The notes beneath the pieces are model-generated. The model saw nothing but the letters and a program-made list of their open reading frames with translations, was not told where the DNA came from and made no database searches. 64,000 nt of DNA from Coxiellaceae bacterium (GTDB taxonomy: Bacteria > Pseudomonadota > Gammaproteobacteria > Coxiellales > Coxiellaceae). Positions within the stretch are counted from its first letter, which is position 1. Each line of letters begins with the position of its first letter. This document shows positions 49,197 through 58,380 of the stretch, piece after piece. Made by a program: the position numbers and the translations under genes. The stretch lies in NCBI GenBank assembly GCA_011523685.1, contig WTGG01000011.1:86333-150332 (forward strand), read 5' to 3'.

Positions 49197-49765
49197 AATA
49201 AAGCCAGCAAGCAATGTGATGAGTTAATGCATAACACCTTGTCTGAAAGATAGTTTTTCACCTGGTGTTGTTGTTTCTTATCAGATTCATGGACGTAGTT
49301 AAGGTGTTGTATGGCATAAAAATATCTATTTTTCAATGGATCACTCGAGTGATCATAGAGAATAATACCCTTTGCGGATTATTAGTATTTTACTATCTTT
49401 TGCCCGACGATATTTTTTAGATAATGCTTGATAAATTTGATTTGAGTACACCATGAGGGACTTGATGTTTCTTGATCCATTCTGTTGTATTGTTAGAAAA
49501 ATGAATTACTTAGAATGTTTACACCATGGTTTTCCACACTTCTGTCCACAGAAATTGTGGATGATATTTTGAATATTCTCATGGGGATGAAAATTGGGGA
49601 TGATATTTTAAAGATTCCCAATATTGAAAAACCAAAAGACATCTCGTTAGCGTTTACTCGAAATCAGGTCATTTTATCAATATGGCGTTGTTAGATTTAA
49701 GATTTCTTTAATTTTCATCATGTAAAATCGCCACCAATTTTCACGCATGATATATAGGCAGTTAA
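49197..49765. other. Intergenic region with DnaA-box-like cluster and direct repeats
   Basis: No gene is visible in 569 nt. Three DnaA-box-like sequences lie close together: TTTTCCACA (49530-49538, fits TTWTNCACA), CTGTCCACA (49542-49550) and TCATCCACA on the minus strand (49556-49564). The 12-mer GGATGATATTTT occurs twice (49559-49570, 49598-49609), 39 nt apart, in AT-rich sequence. AACACC and GGTGTT near 49228-49270 could form a loose hairpin after the upstream gene. Confidence 0.5.
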
Positions 49766-50161
49766 TTGAGTAGAGGTGTAAAACGCACATTCAGTGAGAT
49801 GAACTCTTCGGAAGCATCTTCTCCAGGCATATTGAAAGTAGGAAGCAGTGATCAAGCAGTTGCTGAAAGAATAGGTAATATGTCACCTTCTATGTCTCCG
49901 TTATATTTTTTTCCTATTTCTTTTCTTTCAGGACCCTATCATGGTCGAACGGCATGGGTTGAGCGCGGTTGCCAACAAGATTCCCCTAAGGGAGTAGCTC
50001 GTGTGATTGATGGGGTATTTGGGGTTCCCAACAGTAAAAATCCAGATCAAAGAACTAATGTCAGCTTATATACTTCTTCATTATTTTGTTCAGTTGGTTC
50101 TGATTCTGAAGATGATGAAGAATTATGTAAGATTTTAAAAGAATCAAATCTTAACTCCTAA
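49766..50161 (+). CDS. Small protein of unknown function
   Basis: The 131-residue frame starts with TTG at 49766 (AGG 7 nt before) or ATG at 49799 (MNSSEASSPG). It is Ser-rich with an acidic C-terminus (GSDSEDDEELCKIL) and a central PISFLSGPYHGRTAWVERG. No family is recognised. The HAD-like gene begins 12 nt after its stop, so the two probably form one transcript, which is the main reason to believe it is real. Confidence 0.45.
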   Translation: MSRGVKRTFSEMNSSEASSPGILKVGSSDQAVAERIGNMSPSMSPLYFFPISFLSGPYHGRTAWVERGCQQDSPKGVARVIDGVFGVPNSKNPDQRTNVSLYTSSLFCSVGSDSEDDEELCKILKESNLNS

Positions 50162-50173
50162 TATGGTTAGCTA

Positions 50174-51364
50174 ATGAATTATACAATTGCAATCACTCAC
50201 CAACTGTTAGAAAAAGTCTTTCAGTTTCATGACGAACCGGAACTGTTTTTTATTCAGCTGTTGAATCAGTTGCGGGAGACTTGCTATCCAATCAATCTTT
50301 CTTTTCGGATTTTGGGTGGTTCATTAAAATTATTACAGAAGTATGATAATGCGTTAAGTACTTTTCCAGAGTTAGCTGTTCTATCGGTAGCATTACGTGA
50401 TCGGTTGCAGCGATTGAAGCCACGTTCTGTAAATATGTTTTATGACTGTTCTATTGATTATTTCTATAAGACTGGAAATACGTCTGCAAACAGTACAAGA
50501 CAATCTGTGGACTTCGTTTTGTCATCAGATATTTTGTCGCCCTCACAACGCCAGTTACCTCATCATTGTTTTAAAGTAGCTTGGGATGAGTGTCTTGATT
50601 TAAAAGATATCATAAAGAAAACAAAAAACTCTAATAGGATTTTTTATTGTTTTGATTATGATGAAACGTTATTTTCCACGTCACAAGGAAGAGCAAGTTA
50701 TAATGTAGATCTAATAAACTGTATGCAAGACTTGGTTGATAAAAATTCAGCTTGTATTTTAACGGCGCGAACAGATCCTGTGTATTTGTACCATTTAATT
50801 ATTAAATTATTGCAAAACCCTTTGTTATCCATTAAGGCTTCAATATCAAAATTTGATCGAGATCAGTGTGATGCTTTATCACCAGATGTTATATGGCAAC
50901 TTCGTGAGCGGTGTAAGGTCGTACGTGCACCAATACATCGAAAACAACTCATTAGCCAGTTAATACAGCATCTTATGGATATTCTGAGTTGCGATGATCA
51001 TGATAAGTCGCCTTGGGAAATTGAACAAATACCTAGGCATGCCTTAATGTTTTTTATGAACACGAATGTGCAGTTAATTATTAATGAGTGTGTTGCTCAT
51101 CTTCATAAAATGCCTGAATTAAAAGGTGTATTTGCTCGTCGGTTATTAAATAATAATCCAACTTTGGAATCAGCGATTTTAGTGGATGATAACCCTGCTC
51201 AATGTGAGAGCTGGGCGTTAACAAGTCAGCAAAGGACATGGGCTTTTCAGGTGTCGCAGTCATTGTTTGGTGGTATAGCTCAGGCTTGTCAGGCGGTTAA
51301 ACCAGCCTGTCAACAGAAGTCTGCTATTCACTCAATAGATGCTTTTAGGCGCTTGCCATCTTAA
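50174..51364 (+). CDS. HAD-like protein, unknown substrate
   Basis: The 396-residue protein has the three main HAD motifs in order: FYCFDYDETLFS (motif I, DxDxT, residues about 160-171), ACILTARTD (motif II, near 196) and SAILVDDNPAQ (motif IV, near 336). The first 150 residues and the long insert between motifs II and IV are not recognised. There is no signal peptide or membrane segment. Lack of metabolic neighbours and the odd N-terminus are compatible with a host-directed phosphatase, as Legionella has HAD-type effectors, but this is inference. Confidence 0.7.
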   Translation: MNYTIAITHQLLEKVFQFHDEPELFFIQLLNQLRETCYPINLSFRILGGSLKLLQKYDNALSTFPELAVLSVALRDRLQRLKPRSVNMFYDCSIDYFYKTGNTSANSTRQSVDFVLSSDILSPSQRQLPHHCFKVAWDECLDLKDIIKKTKNSNRIFYCFDYDETLFSTSQGRASYNVDLINCMQDLVDKNSACILTARTDPVYLYHLIIKLLQNPLLSIKASISKFDRDQCDALSPDVIWQLRERCKVVRAPIHRKQLISQLIQHLMDILSCDDHDKSPWEIEQIPRHALMFFMNTNVQLIINECVAHLHKMPELKGVFARRLLNNNPTLESAILVDDNPAQCESWALTSQQRTWAFQVSQSLFGGIAQACQAVKPACQQKSAIHSIDAFRRLPS

Positions 51365-51770
51365 TGCTCTAGTTGGGGTGTGGGGTAATGCCTACGAAGT
51401 TATGAAAATAAATATCTAAAGCAAGACCTTCGTTGAATAATATATAGGATTTTTGTATTCCATTTGACTCCATGTTGTGTGATTTCCTTTGTGATTAAAT
51501 AGTCCATATATTCACGTTGTTTTATTGAAAAAAATAAAATTTGTTTGAATCTAGTGTGTTCTAATATTGCTTACTTAGTTTACTGCCTTATGTTGCTATT
51601 GGTGGCCGTGATTGATTTGCTTGTATTATATATTGCGGAATAAAACTCTAACGTATTGTTTTATCATTATTTTTGTTCGATCTTTTCAAGTTTTTTAAGG
51701 TTTATTTAAGGTTGGTGGGCTATAATGTAAAATGATAGTCCATGCAGACGCCGTATTTTGAGAAAAAATC
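51365..51770. other. AT-rich intergenic region with a -10 element
   Basis: No gene is seen. A perfect TATAAT lies at 51721-51726, 44 nt before the lipoyl-like gene, with only a weak -35 region. It probably drives the lipoyl-like/ankyrin pair. Confidence 0.55.
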
Positions 51771-52385
51771 ATGATTAAACACATACACGTCCCTGCTTTC
51801 GTAGAAGACAGCTCGTCAATCGAGGTGCTTGATGTGCACATTAAGGACGGGGCCCGTTTGCGCCGCGGAATGGTGATGGTGACTTTACGTCAAGATGGTG
51901 TATTGCTGCCAATACGTGCTGAATTAGATGGTTGGATCAGATTCGTTGCTGTTAAGCCCCAACAAACGGTTGTCAGAGGAGACTTGTTATTAATTACTGA
52001 TATGGTGGAAACCACTGACTATCGTGTTGATCCTGCAGAGTTTAATACATCTACAGAATTGGGTCATGATGGTCGTCGAGGGTTGGAGCGAGCTGGCCAA
52101 AAAGCCTTTGGTGATCATGCGCGAGCATTGTTTGAAGAGTCGACTCAAGAACAAGGCATGGGACAGTTTAACGGTCTTCAGCAGCACCCTTTGATGCAAA
52201 ATATGAAAGAAGGCGTTCCACCCAAGATGAGTTCTGATGCGGCTAATAATCCTGAAGCCATTAAAGAGCTTGAGAATGCAGCTAATGATCCAGAATTAAA
52301 AATCCACCTAGGTCAGCAGTTACAAAAACAACTGGATATTCAGCCAGGACCGTCTTCAGCACCGACACCTAGACCAGGAGGTTAA
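51771..52385 (+). CDS. Protein with lipoyl/biotinyl-like domain and disordered tail
   Basis: Residues 1-75 fit the biotinyl/lipoyl fold: VHIKDGARLRRGMVMVTLRQ, then PIRAELDGWIRFVAVKPQQ and TVVRGDLLLITD. The position of the modified lysine (DKA or MKM in enzymes) is occupied by DGV, so no cofactor should be attached. Residues 90-204 look disordered and end in a Pro-rich tail (QPGPSSAPTPRPGG). It is followed by the ankyrin gene with a TAATG overlap, so the two products are probably made in concert. Function is unknown. Confidence 0.7.
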   Translation: MIKHIHVPAFVEDSSSIEVLDVHIKDGARLRRGMVMVTLRQDGVLLPIRAELDGWIRFVAVKPQQTVVRGDLLLITDMVETTDYRVDPAEFNTSTELGHDGRRGLERAGQKAFGDHARALFEESTQEQGMGQFNGLQQHPLMQNMKEGVPPKMSSDAANNPEAIKELENAANDPELKIHLGQQLQKQLDIQPGPSSAPTPRPGG

Positions 52386-53791
52386 TGGTGGCTTATACCT
52401 TGTCACAAATCATTATTCATGGGGATGTCGAGGCAGTAAAAAAAATGCTAATGGTGACCGATGAGGTCAGTTATCTTGATGAGTATGGTTATACGCCATT
52501 GATAGAAGCGGTGATTGTTGACGATGTTGATAAAGTTACTGCCTTATTAAAGGCTGGGGCTGATGTTAATCAACATGATTTTACGGGCCGTTCGCCGTTA
52601 CATTGGGCGGTTTTTAATAATAATTTACCGATATTAAAAGCCTTACTTTCTGCGGGGGCTGATGCTAATGCTTATAGCATTGTCAGTGAGCCCGTTTTAA
52701 CACGTCCCTTGTTGAGAGGTCAAACGGAATATAAAGATTTGTTGATTGAGCATGGAGCTTCATTATCGTTTGTGTATGATTATGTGAATGCGAAATTATT
52801 AGGGCATCGCTTTGAATTGCTAGGTAGTGTCGATATTGTTGATACACACGGTGTATTTACCGAAGTCGATTTTGAAGGATTTCATCTCGAGTTTTGTCTA
52901 GCTTTGATTGCGCATTCCTTGCAGACGTTTCGTCACCAGTATGTGTCTCGAACGTTATCGCCTTGGTTTAAAGATGTTGATCGTATTATTGAAGCTTTAA
53001 GCAAAGCGCAAGTGTGGCCTAAGTACGATCATTATTTGCTGAACGCTTCATCACATTTTACTGAGATACAGGGGTGGTTAAAGCAAGATCCTTTGGTGAT
53101 TCCAGTGAGTCAGGAAGGCCATGCGTTTACTTTGGTGAAATGCGGTGATTTATTTGCAATTTGTGATCGTAGCGAGCACATCACCATGGAGGATAGTGTT
53201 GCTGTTTATTACATGAATCGACCATCACGTTTGAATGTCGAGCTAGTGGTGGATGTGGTTTATAATAAGTGCTCTATCGAGGCTATCGTTGCGCATCTAA
53301 AGAAAGCTTTGGGATTATTTGAGGTCGCTCAAATTCCGCTGCGTTCTCAGATTACAGGTAATTGTTCATGGGCAAATGTTGAAGCGATTATTCCTGTTTT
53401 ATTTTATATGTTGCATGCAGTTGATGCTAAGGCTAAGAAGCGTTCTCAAGATAGTTTAATTACTGATAGTTTAGAGTTATTTTTTCGTTGGCGTGAATGG
53501 GATACAGGACGTTCTTTACAATTTTGTATGCAAAGTTATGAAGGTGCCTCACCTGCACGTAAGGCTTCAATGACAGCACTATTGGCTGCGGTATTAGTGC
53601 AACGTTTATCAGCTCAGGTCGAAGATCATGTGATGTGGGCAAAGCAAATTATTCCGTTTTTAAAGCATGAAGATTATGCTTATGTCTTGGAAAGTTATAT
53701 CGCAACCTATCAGAAAGGAGCGCCTACGCAAGTGGGTAAGAATTTAGCAGAGTTATTGGCTATTTATGAGCGCGAAGAGGGCTTGGGTTAA
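52385..53791 (+). CDS. Ankyrin-repeat protein
   Basis: The 468-residue protein starts in the TAATG overlap with the gene before. Two to three ankyrin repeats occupy residues about 30-125: GYTPLIEAVIVDDVDKVTALL KAGADVN and GRSPLHWAVFNNNLPILKALL SAGADAN. A third is degenerate (LLIEHGASLSF). The C-terminal 330 residues are unrecognised and mostly helical. Ankyrin proteins are common secreted effectors in intracellular bacteria, but no secretion signal can be judged here. Confidence 0.85.
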   Translation: MVAYTLSQIIIHGDVEAVKKMLMVTDEVSYLDEYGYTPLIEAVIVDDVDKVTALLKAGADVNQHDFTGRSPLHWAVFNNNLPILKALLSAGADANAYSIVSEPVLTRPLLRGQTEYKDLLIEHGASLSFVYDYVNAKLLGHRFELLGSVDIVDTHGVFTEVDFEGFHLEFCLALIAHSLQTFRHQYVSRTLSPWFKDVDRIIEALSKAQVWPKYDHYLLNASSHFTEIQGWLKQDPLVIPVSQEGHAFTLVKCGDLFAICDRSEHITMEDSVAVYYMNRPSRLNVELVVDVVYNKCSIEAIVAHLKKALGLFEVAQIPLRSQITGNCSWANVEAIIPVLFYMLHAVDAKAKKRSQDSLITDSLELFFRWREWDTGRSLQFCMQSYEGASPARKASMTALLAAVLVQRLSAQVEDHVMWAKQIIPFLKHEDYAYVLESYIATYQKGAPTQVGKNLAELLAIYEREEGLG

Positions 53792-53848
53792 TTTCTACCT
53801 TTATTTCTAGTCTTATGGTATGCTGCTTCTTTTTTAAATTGTATCAAT

Positions 53849-54733
53849 ATGAAACAATCCCCGATTAATTATCTGGCTTACTCTCAGCAAGTGAGTCGAT
53901 ACTTGTCATCTTATGAGCAAGTGTCAGCATTGTATCATGAAGTGGCTGATCGCTTATTAGATCGATTAGAGCTGATGCGGTTTACTCCTGAATTTATAGC
54001 TGATATTGGATCAAAGGATGGGTATTCCATCGCTTCATTGTTGAAACATTACCCCGGCGCTACTCTTCATGCGATTGAAGATCAGTCAGCTTGGTTTGAG
54101 GCTTTTTCATCCGCCTATTCTCATTCGCAGATTCATGCTCATGTGAGTGATATTGAACAGGTGTCTTTAGCTGATCAGTCAGTGGATTGCGTTTTCTCAA
54201 ATCTTGCTGTGTCTTGGTCGAATGATTTTGAAGCCAGTATGCGTGAATGGTTGCGTGTACTGAAACCAGAAGGCATGATTTTATTTTCTTGCTTAGGTGT
54301 CGATACGCTAAAAGAACATCGTCAATCGATGCAGGCAATAGGGCGACGCTTTGCAGTTCATGAATATACGGATATGCACTGGGTGGGTGATGTGCTACTT
54401 GCGCAAGGGTATGTTGATCCTGTCGTGCACATGGAAACACTGACTGTTCATTATGGTTCGCTCAAGGCTCTATGGCGTGATTTACGATATGCTATGGCGA
54501 CTAATATTCGTATTGATCGATCTCGTGGGTTGCTTACACCTAAGTTATGGCAGTCGATGGAGGCTCATTATGCCTCCTTGCGCGATGATCGAGGTAGATA
54601 TCCTGTCACCTTTGAGATTGTTTATGGTCATGCGCTCGCGCCTCAATTGCCAGCAGATGACTCATCACCTAAAGTTTCAGAACATGTTGTTTCTATCGAT
54701 AAAATCAAAGTGCGATCAAAAAAACAGGAGTAA
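53849..54733 (+). CDS. BioC-like SAM methyltransferase
   Basis: The 294-residue protein has the BioC/NDUFAF5 layout: a SAM domain with DCVFSNLAVSWSNDFEASMREWLRVLKPEG, and a C-terminal LTVHYGSLKALWRDLRYAMATN and FEIVYGHA. BioC methylates malonyl-ACP at the start of biotin synthesis. Motif I is unusual: IADIGSKDGYS in place of the usual DxGxGxG. No other bio gene is nearby, so the role is less certain. gpx begins 2 nt after the stop. Confidence 0.78.
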   Translation: MKQSPINYLAYSQQVSRYLSSYEQVSALYHEVADRLLDRLELMRFTPEFIADIGSKDGYSIASLLKHYPGATLHAIEDQSAWFEAFSSAYSHSQIHAHVSDIEQVSLADQSVDCVFSNLAVSWSNDFEASMREWLRVLKPEGMILFSCLGVDTLKEHRQSMQAIGRRFAVHEYTDMHWVGDVLLAQGYVDPVVHMETLTVHYGSLKALWRDLRYAMATNIRIDRSRGLLTPKLWQSMEAHYASLRDDRGRYPVTFEIVYGHALAPQLPADDSSPKVSEHVVSIDKIKVRSKKQE

Positions 54734-54735
54734 TT

Positions 54736-55221
54736 GTGTCTTCTTTGTATGATATTGATGTAACACGATTAGATGGTGAATCTCTTAGTATGCGTCAGTT
54801 CTCTGGTCGTGTTTTATTGATTGTTAACGTCGCCAGTCGCTGTGGGTTTACGAAACAGTACTCTGAGTTACAGCGATTGTATGATACCTATCAATCACAA
54901 GGTCTCGAGATCCTAGCTTTTCCTTGTAATCAGTTTGCGCAACAGGAGCCTGGTGGTGTTGAGGAAATTGAGAGAGTGTGTCGTGTTAATTGGGGAGTAA
55001 CTTTCCCAGTATTTGAAAAAATTAGGGTGAATGGTAAAGATACGCACCCCTTGTATCGCTATCTCAAGCGACATGCAAAAGGTTTTTTGGGGTGCCCGCT
55101 AATTTCGTGGAATTTCACTAAGTTTATCGTTGATCGGCAGGGTGGAGTATGCCATCGTTTTTCGCCAAAGACTTCACCGAAAAAAATGATACCTACTATT
55201 GAGGCATGTTTATCTCAGTGA
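54736..55221 (+). CDS. Glutathione peroxidase-family thiol peroxidase
   Basis: The 161 residues show the peroxidatic motif NVASRCGFTKQY, the conserved LAFPCNQFAQQEPG and the WNFTKF block. The second cysteine in the FPCNQF motif suggests a Cys-type enzyme possibly reduced by thioredoxin. It starts with GTG at 54736, five nt after AGGAG. Its end overlaps the convergent dxs by 7 nt. Confidence 0.93.
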   Translation: MSSLYDIDVTRLDGESLSMRQFSGRVLLIVNVASRCGFTKQYSELQRLYDTYQSQGLEILAFPCNQFAQQEPGGVEEIERVCRVNWGVTFPVFEKIRVNGKDTHPLYRYLKRHAKGFLGCPLISWNFTKFIVDRQGGVCHRFSPKTSPKKMIPTIEACLSQ

Positions 55222-57122
55222 GTCATTGCCCCTTCTTTTGCTTGAACTGATGGTGGCTTTTGAGATTGAATGGCTTTTTGTTTTTCTAATATAGCTTGTT
55301 GAATCTGGGGAGCATCTAGTCCACACACTTGACGTTGTTGTTTATCGGTGGCGTGATCAATGGGGTCGTCAGGGAGGCCTAGTTGTAAGAGGTGTTTACA
55401 GAAATGTTCGGATTGAAGGAACTCTGATACCGCACTGCCGGCGCCACCTTGAATCACATTCTCCTCGATCGTTACAATCAGTTCATGTGTGTTCGCAATA
55501 TGTCTCAGGCAGTCTGTATCGAGTGGTTTGATAAATCGCATATTGATGACGGTTGCATTGAGTGCTTCACCAGCGGTTAATGCGGCTTGAAGCGTATTGC
55601 CAAAGGCAAGAATTGCGATGTTGTTACCTTCCCGACATATCTTAGCCTTCCCAATGGGTATCGCTGTCATTGTTTCATCTATGGTTGCGCCAGTTCCAGT
55701 GCCGCGAGGGTATCGAACGGCTGCTGGGCCTTGATGTTGGTATGCTGTATAAAGCATTTGACGGCATTCATTTTCGTCACTGGGTGCCATGATAGTGAGA
55801 TTAGGTAGGCAACGCATGTAGCTGAGATCGTAGGCGCCCATGTGTGTTGCACCATCTCCACCTACGAGTCCAGCTCGATCAATAGCAAAGGTGACGTCTA
55901 AATTCTGCAGTGCAACATCATGGATGAGTTGGTCATAGGCGCGTTGTAGAAACGAGGAGTAGATGGCTACAACAGGCTTTTTCTTTTCGCAGGCAAAGCC
56001 GGCTGCGAGAGTCACTGCATGTTGCTCAGCAATGCCAACGTCGAAATAACGGTCAGGATATTGTTGGCTAAAAGCAATGAGGTCTGAACCTTCACGCATG
56101 GCCGGCGTAATGGCTACCAGTCGTTCATCTTGTTTGGCTAAATCACATAACCATTGTCCAAAAACGTTAGAGTAAGTGGCTTTTTTGGGTGCTGTAGCGA
56201 TGGGTTTAGAATGAAAGCCGGGGCTAACAGCATGGTATTTGATGGGGGCTTTTTCTGCTTTGTCGTAACCTTTGCCTTTTTTCGTAATCAGATGGATTAA
56301 CTTTGGTCCTGAAGTTTTGTGTGTGTTTCGAAGTGCTCGCAAACAAGCGGCGATATCATGGCCATCGACAGGACCAATGTAGTGAAAGCCGAGCTCTTCA
56401 AAGATGGTGCCAGGTTGTACCATACCTTTTAGATGTGTCTCTGTACGTTTTACGAGTTTGGATAGTGGTGGCATGTTAGCAAGAATTTTTTTGCTAGTTT
56501 CTCTGAAAGATTGATAGCTTTTTGCAGATAGGATACGTGCAAAATATTGAGTCATTGCGCCAACATTTTCGGAAATCGACATTTCGTTGTCGTTGAGGAT
56601 AATGGTGAGATTGCAATCCAGTGGCCCTGCATGATTGAGTGCTTCAAAAGCCATGCCGCCTGTCAATCCGCCGTCACCAATCACTGCAACGGTAGTGCGT
56701 TCTTTATTGCTGAGCATGTCTGCTAGGCTCATGCCTGTAGCTGCACTGATGGATGTGCTGGAGTGACCAACACCAAAGCTATCATAGGCGCTCTCGTTAC
56801 GTGATGGAAAGGGGGCTAAACCTTGGTGTTGTTTTATAGTATTCAGTAGGTCAGCTCGGCCAGTGAGAATTTTGTGAGGATAGGCTTGGTGACCAACATC
56901 CCAGATAATATTATCTTCAGGAGTATTTAATAAATAGTGTAGTGCAATGGTTATTTCAACTGAGCCTAGGTTTGCTCCAAAATGGCCGCCACATTGGTCT
57001 AAGGTATCGACCAAATATTTTCGAATTTCTTCTGCAAGATCAGGTAGTTGATATTCTTTTAAGGACTTTAAGTCGGTGGGTGACTGAATGCCGCTAAGTA
57101 GGGGGAAATGTTGGGCGTCCAT
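55215..57122 (-). CDS. dxs: 1-deoxy-D-xylulose-5-phosphate synthase
   Basis: Dxs starts the MEP isoprenoid pathway by joining pyruvate and glyceraldehyde 3-phosphate with thiamine diphosphate. The 635 residues show the cofactor motif GDGGLTGGMAFEALNHAG through NDNEMSIS, the GHQAYPHKILTGR block and the transketolase part (FDVGIAEQHAVTLAAG, YDLSYMRCLPNL). It is the last gene of the unit xseB-ispA-dxs. Confidence 0.97.
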   Translation of the reverse strand: MDAQHFPLLSGIQSPTDLKSLKEYQLPDLAEEIRKYLVDTLDQCGGHFGANLGSVEITIALHYLLNTPEDNIIWDVGHQAYPHKILTGRADLLNTIKQHQGLAPFPSRNESAYDSFGVGHSSTSISAATGMSLADMLSNKERTTVAVIGDGGLTGGMAFEALNHAGPLDCNLTIILNDNEMSISENVGAMTQYFARILSAKSYQSFRETSKKILANMPPLSKLVKRTETHLKGMVQPGTIFEELGFHYIGPVDGHDIAACLRALRNTHKTSGPKLIHLITKKGKGYDKAEKAPIKYHAVSPGFHSKPIATAPKKATYSNVFGQWLCDLAKQDERLVAITPAMREGSDLIAFSQQYPDRYFDVGIAEQHAVTLAAGFACEKKKPVVAIYSSFLQRAYDQLIHDVALQNLDVTFAIDRAGLVGGDGATHMGAYDLSYMRCLPNLTIMAPSDENECRQMLYTAYQHQGPAAVRYPRGTGTGATIDETMTAIPIGKAKICREGNNIAILAFGNTLQAALTAGEALNATVINMRFIKPLDTDCLRHIANTHELIVTIEENVIQGGAGSAVSEFLQSEHFCKHLLQLGLPDDPIDHATDKQQRQVCGLDAPQIQQAILEKQKAIQSQKPPSVQAKEGAMTH

Positions 57123-57196
57123 AGGGAGTCCTGGTGTTCAAGTAAAGTGTCGGTATGATGACTTGTCTCTCTTTAGGATGCAAGTCTCAGCATTTA

Positions 57197-58096
57197 CTAG
57201 GATTTTCTATTTTTGACTGTATCAATGATTAAGCGAAGTTTTTCCATAGAGAAAGGTAGCTGACTCAGTATGGTATAGCACTGATCAATGAGTTCTTGCA
57301 CGGTATGCTGTGCTTGGGTGAGTGAGGTCAGACAAGGGTATGTGGCCTTATTGAGTTTGGTGTCTGCGTGCGCCAGTTTTCCCAGTGTTTCCGTATTTGA
57401 AGTAAGGTCTAGGATGTCATCTTGAATTTGGAAAGCTAAACCCAGGGCTTGGGCAATTTGGTTGAGCGATGAGGTGTCTTGAGGAGAAAGTTTATTGCTG
57501 GTTAGAGCGCCGAGTGAAATGGATGCCTGCAGCAGTGCAGCTGTTTTGAGTGCGTGGATAGTTTCTAGTTCTTGTAGGGATGGCTTGATGACTTCTGCTT
57601 TGAGGTCAAGTGCTTGGCCGCCTATGGTGCCATTATGTCCAGTGAGCTGACTGAGTTCTTGAATCATTGTTAGGGAGTTTTTATTGGGGAGGTTTTGATG
57701 AGCTAATAGGTTGAAAGCTAAGCTTTGTAGTGCATTCCCAGCTAGGATTGCTGTGGCTTCATCAAAAGCTTTATGGCAGGTTGGCTTGCCTCGTCTTAAA
57801 TCGTCATTATCCATGGCCGGTAGGTCATCATGGATAAGAGAATAGCAATGCAGGAGTTCTACCGCTGCTGCCGGGGGATGCAGGTGAGTTAAGGGAGTGT
57901 CAAGGTCAGTGCCAACGGCATAGACGAGGGCTGGTCTTAGTCGTTTTCCACCATTGAGGACAGCGTAACGCATAGCTTCACAGAGTTTCGATGGCGTTAG
58001 TTGCTGTCTGGAGGGTAAGATCTCATTCAGGTAGTTTTCGATGGTGCTTTGGCAAAATGACAGCCAGTTAGTTTGAGAGGGTGCTGTTTTACTCAT
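57197..58096 (-). CDS. ispA: Farnesyl diphosphate synthase
   Basis: IspA makes farnesyl diphosphate. The 299 residues show the first Asp-rich motif HDDLPAMDNDDLRRGKPT (near residue 93) and the second IQDDILDLTSN (near 235). It overlaps xseB by 8 nt and precedes dxs by 74 nt, the classic xseB-ispA-dxs order. Farnesyl diphosphate from here would feed CyoE, encoded later in the window. Confidence 0.97.
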   Translation of the reverse strand: MSKTAPSQTNWLSFCQSTIENYLNEILPSRQQLTPSKLCEAMRYAVLNGGKRLRPALVYAVGTDLDTPLTHLHPPAAAVELLHCYSLIHDDLPAMDNDDLRRGKPTCHKAFDEATAILAGNALQSLAFNLLAHQNLPNKNSLTMIQELSQLTGHNGTIGGQALDLKAEVIKPSLQELETIHALKTAALLQASISLGALTSNKLSPQDTSSLNQIAQALGLAFQIQDDILDLTSNTETLGKLAHADTKLNKATYPCLTSLTQAQHTVQELIDQCYTILSQLPFSMEKLRLIIDTVKNRKS

Positions 58097-58325
58097 CTGT
58101 GCTCATAGGTTCGAGTTGTTGTTGGGTAAGCCGTTGAACAGTTTGTTCGGCTTGATGGAGTGCTTGTTGGCATTGGCGAATGAGTTGAATACCTTTTTCA
58201 AAACGCTCGAGTGAATGAGCTAAGGGTAGTTGCCCTGCTTCTAGCTGTTCTATCAACGTTGTCAGCTCAGTAACGGTTTTTTCAAATTCAATTAATGGTG
58301 ATGGCGTTGCTGTATTTTGATTCAT
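58089..58325 (-). CDS. xseB: Exodeoxyribonuclease VII small subunit
   Basis: XseB partners XseA in single-strand DNA degradation. The 78 residues show FEKTVTELTTLIEQLEAGQLPLAHSLERFEKGIQLIRQC, the family core, split here across 20-residue reading limits. I start at ATG 58325 (MNQNTATPSP), which has GAGGAG upstream; the open frame reaches 13 codons further without support. The stop overlaps ispA. Confidence 0.93.
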   Translation of the reverse strand: MNQNTATPSPLIEFEKTVTELTTLIEQLEAGQLPLAHSLERFEKGIQLIRQCQQALHQAEQTVQRLTQQQLEPMSTDE

Positions 58326-58380
58326 CGACCTCTCCTCTTTGGCAGCCATTCTAGACACTCTCATGAGCAGAGTAAACTAC

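Noticed and set aside
51771..52010. Lipoylated or biotinylated carrier domain
   Set aside because: The fold looks right, but the lysine that receives the cofactor is absent.
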